21,651 bases of DNA, from NCBI GenBank assembly GCA_002402905.1, contig DHGT01000155.1, positions 7,266 to 28,916 of the forward strand, given 5' to 3'. This document shows positions 8,188 through 14,373 of this stretch, piece after piece. The first letter of the stretch is position 1, and every line of letters starts with the position of its first letter. The position numbers and the translations under genes are program-made. The notes beneath the pieces were generated by a model. It worked only from the letters and a program-made list of their open reading frames with translations, was not told where the DNA came from and searched no databases. The DNA is from Desulfatitalea sp. UBA4791 (GTDB lineage Bacteria > Desulfobacterota > Desulfobacteria > Desulfobacterales > Desulfosarcinaceae).

Positions 8188-9069
8188 ATGAATGAACGTG
8201 CCAACACTCCAATCCATCCCCTCAATGCCATTGCCGATCAATTCCGTTCGACCGAATCTGAGTCGGGTGAAGCTTTTGATATCCCTGAACAGAATGAATC
8301 GGCAGAAGAATTGAATGGCGGCCAGGCGGCCGTGACATCCATACCGCTTCTAAAATTTTCTTCATGCGGCAATATGCGGGAGGTGGCGCCACACCTGCTT
8401 GAACCCGCGAGAAGATCGGTCTGCGTTTTGTCGGCAGTGCTCGACGACGCCGAAACCCTTCGCACCGAGATGCTGGATGAAGAGTTCGGTGAACTGGTGT
8501 TGCGTGTCTGGCAGATCAGTTCGGAGACGTTAGATGAGAACGGTGGTTTCATCGGCCAATTTGGCACGATGATGTTCCTTGGATACTTTCTGGCCGAAGA
8601 CGCGTGCGCCCAAGCGCCATCGAATGCCATTCGATGTGCGTTGGAATTGAAGCAACGGATGTCTCATCTGGGGCGTGAGTGGAAAATTCGAAAAGGTTGG
8701 CTGCACAATATCGCACTCAACATGGGGATTCATTTCGGGACCGAATTCATGGCGTCGGTGGCTTCTGCGGCAGGAAACCATCTCCTGGCGCTCGGAAAGA
8801 CGGTCGAGGTGGCCAGCCAACTTTCAAAAATCGGCACGGACGGACAGATATGGGCCACGAAAAAGTTCGTTCAGCGCCTTCCGGAAAAGGATCTCGAGCA
8901 ACTTCGATTCGGTATTTTCCGATCTGAAAGCCAACGAAATATTTTCATCTCTCGATGCTTTTCGCAGATCAAGGATCTGCCCGTTTTAGAAAGGACAGGC
9001 TGGACTTCCACAGCGGTCTTTTCTTCACAAGCGGTCACGCAAATATTCGACAGGCAGGTGGGTGACTGA
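8188..9069 (+). CDS. Degenerate class III nucleotide cyclase-like protein
   Basis: This 293-residue protein starts with a polar, probably disordered stretch (1-50), followed by a region (about 75-230) that follows the class III adenylate/guanylate cyclase fold. CVLSAVL stands where VLFADI is usual, GQFGTMMFLGYF where KFIGDAVMAFFG is usual, LNMGIHFG matches the I-GIHxG strand, and ALGKTVEVASQL matches IGDTVNLAARL. Both metal-binding aspartates appear lost (V84 and about T127), as do the usual Asn (E207) and transition-state Arg (Q211). It is therefore unlikely to make a cyclic nucleotide and may act as a binding or regulatory module. GGGAGA precedes the ATG. It converges on the GGDEF regulator gene with a 25-base gap and no clear terminator. 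The fold call rests on pattern reading only. Confidence 0.6.
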   Translation: MNERANTPIHPLNAIADQFRSTESESGEAFDIPEQNESAEELNGGQAAVTSIPLLKFSSCGNMREVAPHLLEPARRSVCVLSAVLDDAETLRTEMLDEEFGELVLRVWQISSETLDENGGFIGQFGTMMFLGYFLAEDACAQAPSNAIRCALELKQRMSHLGREWKIRKGWLHNIALNMGIHFGTEFMASVASAAGNHLLALGKTVEVASQLSKIGTDGQIWATKKFVQRLPEKDLEQLRFGIFRSESQRNIFISRCFSQIKDLPVLERTGWTSTAVFSSQAVTQIFDRQVGD

Positions 9070-9094
9070 GGGCAAAGAAGGCCTTATCGTCCGA

Positions 9095-10057
9095 CTAAAC
9101 CCTTTCCGGGGAGATTTCCTCGACACTGACACGATTGCGGCCTTCTCTTTTGGATCGGTAGAGTTGGGCGTCGGCCTTATTGATCAGATGGTCAATCGAG
9201 ATGTTCTGGAAACCACCCCCATTGCCCGGCGGGCACACAGGTTTACAAGCGCCTCCGAAACTGGCCGTGACATGCAGGGTGTGGGTTTCGTGTTGGATGT
9301 TGAGTTGTGATACAGATTCACGCAGTCGCTCGGACAGGGTCCGCATGCCGTTGCAATCCGTTTCGGGCAGTACGAAGAGAAACTCCTCACCGCCATAGCG
9401 GACGACCCAATCTATTCTTTCCCTGACCTGCTCCATCAGACATCGCGACACCCTTTTCAGAACCAGATCACCGACCTGATGGCCGTAAGAGTCATTGATT
9501 TTCTTAAAGTGATCGATGTCGGCGATCAATACGGATAAGGCGTGCCTGTAGCGCTGGGCTCGAATGAATTCCTGTGGAAATCGCTCATTCAGATAAGCCC
9601 GGTTGAAACATCCAGTCAACGGATCGGTAATCGAAAGCAGCCGGATCTCTTCATTGGCGCTTTTTAGCGATTGTTCCAGATTGAGAATACGAATACCCGT
9701 GTTGATTCTGGCAAGCAATTCGGCCGAATGAATCGGTTTGGTCAAATAGTCGTCGGCTCCGGCTTCCAGCCCGGATACGATATCGCTTTTTGAACCACGG
9801 GCGGTGACGATCAGGATATACACATATCCTTCGGTTTTCTGGTCCCGAATCATGTGGCAGAGTTCGGGGCCGTCCATCTCCGGCATCATCCAATCCGTTA
9901 CGACGATCGGGTAGAACTGGTTGCTGAGCAAATGAAGCGCCTCTTTGCCGTTGGACGCGCAGCACACATCAAATCCGGACTTCTTAAGGTATCTTTCGAC
10001 CAGGGAACGCGATACAACGTCGTCGTCGACAACCAGAATAGGAAAAGCGGTCTCCAT
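9095..10057 (-). CDS. Response regulator with REC and GGDEF domains (diguanylate cyclase)
   Basis: This 320-residue PleD-like regulator has a receiver domain (about 5-120) with the acidic pair near D11-D13, phospho-acceptor D55 and K107. A short helical linker (about 122-145) leads to a GGDEF domain (about 146-315) with DxLTGxxNR and an intact active-site GGEEF (222-226). It should make c-di-GMP from two GTP when phosphorylated by a partner kinase; none is encoded here. The inhibitory I-site is altered: the position of the RxxD arginine is E213, although D216 and a neighbouring R214 remain, so product inhibition may be weak. Near 270-285 there is a Cys/Gly/Pro-rich insertion (KPVCPPGNGGG). 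AAAAGG stands seven bases before the ATG. Confidence 0.93.
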   Translation of the reverse strand: METAFPILVVDDDVVSRSLVERYLKKSGFDVCCASNGKEALHLLSNQFYPIVVTDWMMPEMDGPELCHMIRDQKTEGYVYILIVTARGSKSDIVSGLEAGADDYLTKPIHSAELLARINTGIRILNLEQSLKSANEEIRLLSITDPLTGCFNRAYLNERFPQEFIRAQRYRHALSVLIADIDHFKKINDSYGHQVGDLVLKRVSRCLMEQVRERIDWVVRYGGEEFLFVLPETDCNGMRTLSERLRESVSQLNIQHETHTLHVTASFGGACKPVCPPGNGGGFQNISIDHLINKADAQLYRSKREGRNRVSVEEISPERV

Positions 10058-10367
10058 CGGTGCGCCTTTTCATGAAAATGCAAATGCAATGCTTCACAAG
10101 GACTTTTCGGCCTTTCGGCCGTTTTCTTTAGGCTTGGGATGACATGTCAACCTGAAAATTGGATCGATCATGTCTTGTAGCAAATGTGCGAACTTGTTTC
10201 AAGAATGCTGCCAGCGAATGATTGGCCTTCTGCGGCCGCCCCTTCTTGACCTCAATTTCACGGCTTGATAGAGTGCCGTTACTTGTCGTGCTGAGATACA
10301 TCGACAATAAGGGGTTTTTTACATAATTGATCAAGCCTATTGATCAAATTGATCAAGGAGTATGACC
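10058..10367. other. 310-base intergenic region between the GGDEF regulator and the small gene
   Basis: This gap holds no convincing gene. It contains a short hairpin (CGGCC/GGCCG, 10108-10121) followed on the plus strand by TTTTCTTT, a 10-base palindrome TGACATGTCA (10140-10149), a T-run at 10315-10320 and the TTGATCAA cluster just before the small gene. It probably holds the promoters of both divergent genes, but I cannot place a good -35/-10 pair. Confidence 0.5.
10327..10356. promoter_or_regulatory. Triple TTGATCAA palindrome, probable operator of the small gene
   Basis: The perfect palindrome TTGATCAA occurs at 10327-10334, 10340-10347 and 10349-10356, with start-to-start distances of 13 and 9. 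The third copy overlaps the ribosome-binding AAGGAG (10355-10360). A protein bound here could block both transcription and translation initiation of the small gene. The repeats are read directly; the operator role is inferred. Confidence 0.5.
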
Positions 10368-10604
10368 ATGCCCAGCCAGGAAAAAGAAACGCTTCGTATT
10401 CATGTCAACATCGATATATCTTCCTCCGCTTTGAAGACAATCGTCGCCAACGCAAAGCGCCTGGCCCCCAGGGCCGCAAATGGATCTTACCAGATCGATA
10501 CGGCCGACAAGGTCAGCGAGATGGTCACACGCTTTCTGGAAACCCATGATTTTGATAGTTTTGTGAGCAACTTGGATAATTATACAAATGCAAATTCGAA
10601 CTAG
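10368..10604 (+). CDS. Small hypothetical protein (78 aa)
   Basis: I do not recognise this family. The ATG at 10368 is chosen because AAGGAG (10355-10360) lies seven bases before it; the in-frame ATG at 10362 would be only one base away. The product is soluble and without cysteine, with a beta-like N-terminal segment (LRIHVNIDIS), a basic middle (ANAKRLAPRA) and an acidic C-terminal helix (TADKVSEMVTRFLETHDF). It has no membrane segment. The stop codon TAG lies within the 10-base direct repeat CGAACTAGTG that borders the mobile repeat, so the native 3' end may have been affected. The triple palindrome upstream suggests specific regulation. Confidence 0.6.
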   Translation: MPSQEKETLRIHVNIDISSSALKTIVANAKRLAPRAANGSYQIDTADKVSEMVTRFLETHDFDSFVSNLDNYTNANSN

Positions 10605-10753
10605 TGTCTGTCCACAAATAGGAAAATTTGGTCGAGATCAAAGCGTACGAAAAATTTAACCGCAGGCATATGGTTGATATTCCGAGGATTAAATTTTTCG
10701 TGCAACGCCGATATCGGGCAAATTGGCCATTTGTGGATGGTCACGAACTAGTG
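10597..10753 (+). mobile_element. Right copy of the repeat: MITE-like element bounded by a 10-bp direct repeat
   Basis: The exact 10-mer CGAACTAGTG lies at 10597-10606 and 10744-10753. Inside it, TCCACAAATAGGAAAATTTG (10611-10630) is an imperfect inverted repeat of 10719-10737, sharing TCCACAAAT and AATTTG. Inside that, CGAAAAATTTAA (10648-10659) and TTAAATTTTTCG (10689-10700) form a perfect 12-bp inverted repeat around a 29-base loop with CATATG at its centre. Bases 10602-10705 match the left copy. Nested inverted repeats, about 137-157 bp in size, and no transposase gene suggest a non-autonomous element or folded repeat. The direct repeat could be a target-site duplication, but TAGTG is also present at the end of the left copy, so the true border is uncertain. 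Confidence 0.7.
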
Positions 10754-10779
10754 CCCTGTCATTACTGTGGATGGGCACT
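10750..10779. repeat. Perfect 7-bp inverted repeat next to the element
   Basis: AGTGCCC (10750-10756) and GGGCACT (10773-10779) are separated by 16 bases. The site sits between the mobile repeat and the crotonase gene, inside the crotonase 5' region. It may be an operator or an outer arm of the element; its role is unknown. Confidence 0.4.
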
Positions 10780-10797
10780 GACAAATCCGTCGACAAT

Positions 10798-10803
10798 AAG
10801 GAG
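10798..10803 (+). promoter_or_regulatory. Shine-Dalgarno deciding the crotonase start
   Basis: AAGGAG lies six bases before the GTG at 10810. This supports the GTG start over the in-frame ATG at 10723, which lies inside the mobile repeat. Confidence 0.75.
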
Positions 10804-10809
10804 AGACTC

Positions 10810-11580
10810 GTGGATTTTGAAACCGTTCGCTACCTGAAGTCCGAGGGTATCGCCACCGTCATTTTGAATCGACCCAAAGTGCTGAATGCCATGAACAAGC
10901 AGCTTTGGATCGATTTGCAGGCCGCTTTAAATGATGCGCGCCAGGATAATGGCATCAAGGTCGTGGTGATCACCGGGGAGGGCCGGGCCTTTTCCACCGG
11001 CGCCGATCTTAAAGATTCAAAAAACCGGACCATCGAGCAGTACCGGGACTATCTGGAAGCGCTTCAAGAGGTATCGAGACAAATCATTCGCTTCGACAAG
11101 CCCACGATTGCCGCAATCAATGGCTATGCCCTCGGCTCTGGCTATGAACTGGCCCTGGCCTGCGATATTCGGATTGCCGCCGAGACAGCTTCGATCGGTT
11201 CTCCCGAAGCGCGCGTGGCATCATCGATCACCGGTGGTGCTTTCCGTTTAATTCAAGACTTGATAGGGCCGGGAAAAGCAAAAGAGTTGTTATTCACCGC
11301 CGAATCCATCGACGGTCGCGAAGCCGAACGCATTGGGTTGGTCAACAAGGCCGTTCCAGCAGATCAATTGATGGAAAAAACGTATGAAATGGCAGGCCGG
11401 ATCGCTCAAAACGCCTCGTTCTCGCTTAAAATGATCAAACGCGGTTTGCATCTGGCCCAGGGCGAAATCAGCCTTGAGGGGTTGATGGATTTCGAAGTGG
11501 AAGGTTGCCTGGCGTGTGTCTCTTCCAGCTCACGCGGCGAGGCGCTGGAACGGTTTGAAAAGCGGAAAGAAAAGGAATGA
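10810..11580 (+). CDS. Enoyl-CoA hydratase/isomerase (crotonase) family protein
   Basis: With the GTG start this is a 256-residue protein, the usual size for the crotonase family. The oxyanion-hole segments are present (GRAFSTGADLKD at 59-69 and NGYALGSGYELA at 104-115). Both catalytic glutamates of the hydratase type are in place, E113 (SGYE) and E133 (SPEA), 20 apart as in mitochondrial enoyl-CoA hydratase (E144/E164). It probably hydrates an enoyl-CoA in the cytoplasm; the substrate cannot be told. It is followed after six bases by the acyl-CoA synthetase gene, so the two likely form an operon in fatty, aromatic or branched acid metabolism. The upstream mobile repeat may supply or disrupt its promoter. 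Confidence 0.88.
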   Translation: MDFETVRYLKSEGIATVILNRPKVLNAMNKQLWIDLQAALNDARQDNGIKVVVITGEGRAFSTGADLKDSKNRTIEQYRDYLEALQEVSRQIIRFDKPTIAAINGYALGSGYELALACDIRIAAETASIGSPEARVASSITGGAFRLIQDLIGPGKAKELLFTAESIDGREAERIGLVNKAVPADQLMEKTYEMAGRIAQNASFSLKMIKRGLHLAQGEISLEGLMDFEVEGCLACVSSSSRGEALERFEKRKEKE

Positions 11581-11586
11581 TACGCA

Positions 11587-13737
11587 ATGGGACTTGAAAA
11601 GGTCATGCGCCCCCGATCGGTGGCCGTGGTGGGGGCCTCAAAACTTGAAACCAAGCGCGGCTATCAAACGATTCGATCCTTGCTCAACGAGAAATACGAA
11701 GGACAGATTTATCCCATCAACCCCAAAGAGACCAACATCCTGGGGATTCATTGTTATAAGGATATTTCAGAAATCCAGGAACCGGTGGACGTGGCGTTGA
11801 TCGCGACACCAGCCGCCACGGTCCCCAAAATTCTGGAGGAGTGCGGGCAAAAAGGGGTTGCCGGGGCTGTCATTCTTGCCGGTGGCTTCAGGGAAACCGG
11901 TCACGCAGGCCGCCAGCTCGAAAATTCCATGGTGGCGGTGGCCAGACGGCACAACATTCGCCTGATCGGTCCCAACACGTCCGGCATGATGAATCTGGTC
12001 GACAATCTTAACCTGGTCGGCATGCGCGATGTCCCCAAGGGAGACATCGCGCTCTTGAGCCAGAGCGGCAATATGGCCTTGAGCATCATCACCGAGGCGA
12101 AACTCAAAAGCCGCAAAGGGCTTTCCTACTATGTGGGCGTCGGCAACGAAGCGGATATTCGCTTTCACGAGTATCTGGAGTTTTTCCGTGAAGATCCCTA
12201 CACCCGAGCCATTATCATGTATGTGGAAGGAATGCGCGAGGGGCGTGCCTTTCTGCAACAGGCCTACCTGACCACCCAGGAAAAACCGATCATCCTGTTG
12301 AAAAGCGGACGCTCTGTGACCGGGAAACGGTCGGCCGGTTCTCATACCGGTTCCCTGGCGGGCATGTCTGAAGTGGCCATGGGCGCATTCAAACGGGCCG
12401 GCATTATCGTCATCGAAAATTCGGACGAACTCTTCCCTGCCGCTGAAACGCTCTCCAGTTGCCCCCCTATTCGCAACAACAAAGTGGCCATTCTGGCCGA
12501 CGGCGGCGGTCATGCCACCATTGCCGCCGATATATTGACCGATTTCGGCATCGAGCTTCCCACCTTGGAGGAAAAGACCCAGCGCAACCTGCGCAAGATA
12601 CTTCCCGCTGCTGCCGCGGTGACCAATCCGGTGGACGTGGCCGGCGGCACCGATTCAGACCCCTCCCTGTTCGCCGATTGTGCCCGTATTATTCTCAACG
12701 ATCCCCAGGTCGGCGGATTGTTGCTGGTCGGTCTTTTTGGCGGATATGGCATACGGTTTGCCGAATCCCTCTCTCTCAAGGAGGAAGATGCCGCGCATCA
12801 GATGGGCAAGATCTCCGCCAAGCGAAACAAACCCATCGTCATCCATAGCCTGTTTAATTCCGAGAAACCGCATTCGCTGAATCTTTGTCGTTATTACAAC
12901 CTGCCGGTTTACGATTCGCTCGACGTGGCGAGTAAATGCATCGCTGTTTTGGCCGAATATGGCAACTATCTGAAAAGTTATCACGCCAAGACCAATTTCG
13001 TATTTAAAACGGGTGTAAAGGCTAAACCCGAAGGCCGCAAGATCATTTCAAACGCTCTCAATGAGGGGCGACAAAGCCTGTTGGAACACGAAGCCAAGCG
13101 GCTTTTTAAATTGCACGGCGCGCCGGTCGCTGAGGCCCGGTTGGCCGTCACGGCGGATGAAGCAGCTGCCATGGCGGCCGAGATCGACGCCCCGATTGCC
13201 ATGAAGATCGTTTCGCCGCAAATCCTGCACAAAAGCGATGCCGGCGGCGTCATCGTCAATGTCCAAGGCAAAGGCAAGGTTCGCCAGGCCTTCGCCCGGC
13301 TCGTGGAAAATGCCGCTCGTTTCGATGCCAACGCCGAAATCAAAGGCGTTTTGATCGAGCCCATGGCGGCCACGGGGATCGAAATCATCATCGGCACCAA
13401 AATCGACGAACAATTCGGGCCGGTGATCATGTACGGTCTGGGTGGTATCATGGTCGAAATCCTGAAGGATGTGTCGTTCCGGGTCCTACCGATTTCACGT
13501 TTTACCGCCAAATCCATGATTGAGGATACCAAGTCCGCCCCGCTCCTCCGCGGCGTGCGCGGCACGCCCCCATCCGATCAGAAAGCGCTGGTAAACCTGA
13601 TGCTGCTGGTCTCCGATATGGTGGAATCTTATCCCGAAATCGAGGAGATGGATCTGAACCCGATCATTCTGCACGAGAAAGGCGCCACGATCGTCGACGC
13701 CCGAATCATCCTTCAGGGCCAACAGAAGGATGAATAG
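11587..13737 (+). CDS. NDP-forming acyl-CoA synthetase (acetate-CoA ligase family), fused alpha and beta subunits
   Basis: The protein has 716 residues. An N-terminal CoA-binding Rossmann domain (about 5-130, VAVVGAS) is followed by succinyl-CoA-ligase-like domains (about 145-470) and an ATP-grasp domain (about 490-710, ending in EMDLNPIIL). H253 in GSHTGSLAG matches the phosphohistidine of the alpha part. H548 in ILHKSDAGGV matches the second, shuttling histidine of the beta part. The enzyme interconverts acyl-CoA plus NDP plus phosphate with acid plus CoA plus NTP. The direction and acyl group are not given by sequence, but the neighbouring crotonase points to acyl-CoA breakdown or activation. 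AAAGGA stands ten bases before the ATG. The 3' end faces the VOC gene across 48 bases. Confidence 0.9.
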   Translation: MGLEKVMRPRSVAVVGASKLETKRGYQTIRSLLNEKYEGQIYPINPKETNILGIHCYKDISEIQEPVDVALIATPAATVPKILEECGQKGVAGAVILAGGFRETGHAGRQLENSMVAVARRHNIRLIGPNTSGMMNLVDNLNLVGMRDVPKGDIALLSQSGNMALSIITEAKLKSRKGLSYYVGVGNEADIRFHEYLEFFREDPYTRAIIMYVEGMREGRAFLQQAYLTTQEKPIILLKSGRSVTGKRSAGSHTGSLAGMSEVAMGAFKRAGIIVIENSDELFPAAETLSSCPPIRNNKVAILADGGGHATIAADILTDFGIELPTLEEKTQRNLRKILPAAAAVTNPVDVAGGTDSDPSLFADCARIILNDPQVGGLLLVGLFGGYGIRFAESLSLKEEDAAHQMGKISAKRNKPIVIHSLFNSEKPHSLNLCRYYNLPVYDSLDVASKCIAVLAEYGNYLKSYHAKTNFVFKTGVKAKPEGRKIISNALNEGRQSLLEHEAKRLFKLHGAPVAEARLAVTADEAAAMAAEIDAPIAMKIVSPQILHKSDAGGVIVNVQGKGKVRQAFARLVENAARFDANAEIKGVLIEPMAATGIEIIIGTKIDEQFGPVIMYGLGGIMVEILKDVSFRVLPISRFTAKSMIEDTKSAPLLRGVRGTPPSDQKALVNLMLLVSDMVESYPEIEEMDLNPIILHEKGATIVDARIILQGQQKDE

Positions 13738-13785
13738 GTGCCGGTGATCACAATCGATCGCCCGAATTCGCGCTTTGGCAAGCGA

Positions 13786-14373
13786 CTACTCTTTATGTGG
13801 GGGGACGACAAATAGGGTGCCCTCCCCTGGATACATCGTTCTTTGATCCGGGGGTGTGGGTTGAGGTCGTTCCGGCCAATGTCCGGCTTGGGGATCCGCC
13901 CCCTCGCGTGCGGCCGGCAACGGCTCTTTGTCCCTCATCTGCGGCTTTTGGCGTAGATTCACGGATGCCACCGGTGCGCTGAATTCAATGGGGATGTTAT
14001 TCGGGTCGAAACTATAGATCGAGTGGATGAATCCATGATCGATCACCTCCGACACCCAAATGTCGGCGGCCTCCAGCTTCTCCTTGAGGGTCCACAGATC
14101 ATCGTCGGTGTCTACGCCGATGGATAGATGATCGAACGCCACGGGGCCTTTTACCGGCACGCCATGATCTCTTTCGGGAATGGGGCGGGCGTCGGACCAT
14201 TCAAAAAAAGAGATCATATCGTTAGGGGATATTTCAAAAAAATAGTGGCGATACCCGGGACGTCCCAGGCCCGCCACCAGGCGCATCTCGAGCAGATCAC
14301 GCCAGAAACGAATCGTTGCCGTCATATCTCCGGTGACCATTGCCAGATGATTGATACCATTGTAGCGGATCAT
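13786..14373 (-). CDS. VOC/glyoxalase superfamily protein
   Basis: This 195-residue protein starts at the ATG overlapping the manA stop (ATGA, 14373-14370); a longer reading frame upstream lies inside manA and is not credible. Two beta-alpha-beta-beta-beta repeats are visible: NHLAMVT..FWRDLLEM and FDHLSIGVDT..IPIEFSAP. The conserved His and Glu positions (H in NHLA, E in SFFEW, H in FDHLS, E in IEFS) suggest a metal-binding dioxygenase, epimerase or lyase-like site. The family is too broad to name a reaction. The last 60 residues are a Pro-rich polar tail outside the fold. It is translationally coupled to manA, so its substrate may be a sugar phosphate or related carbonyl, but this is only inference. 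Confidence 0.8.
   Translation of the reverse strand: MIRYNGINHLAMVTGDMTATIRFWRDLLEMRLVAGLGRPGYRHYFFEISPNDMISFFEWSDARPIPERDHGVPVKGPVAFDHLSIGVDTDDDLWTLKEKLEAADIWVSEVIDHGFIHSIYSFDPNNIPIEFSAPVASVNLRQKPQMRDKEPLPAAREGADPQAGHWPERPQPTPPDQRTMYPGEGTLFVVPPHKE

Noticed and set aside
10108..10130. Small CGGCC/GGCCG hairpin with TTTTCTTT on the plus strand
   Set aside because: The stem is only five pairs and no plus-strand gene ends before it; too weak to call a terminator.
10140..10149. Palindrome TGACATGTCA upstream of the GGDEF regulator
   Set aside because: A single 10-base palindrome without a second copy or promoter context is compatible with chance.
10128..10334. 68-codon minus-strand frame between the GGDEF regulator and the small gene
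   Set aside because: No ribosome-binding site, no family resemblance, and its start falls in the TTGATCAA operator-like cluster.
10628..10837. 69-codon frame running through the mobile repeat
   Set aside because: It is translated repeat sequence followed by an out-of-frame reading of the crotonase start.
13771..13784. CGCTT/AAGCG hairpin between the acyl-CoA synthetase and VOC genes
   Set aside because: Five pairs without a following T-run on either strand; may be a weak bidirectional terminator but cannot be supported.
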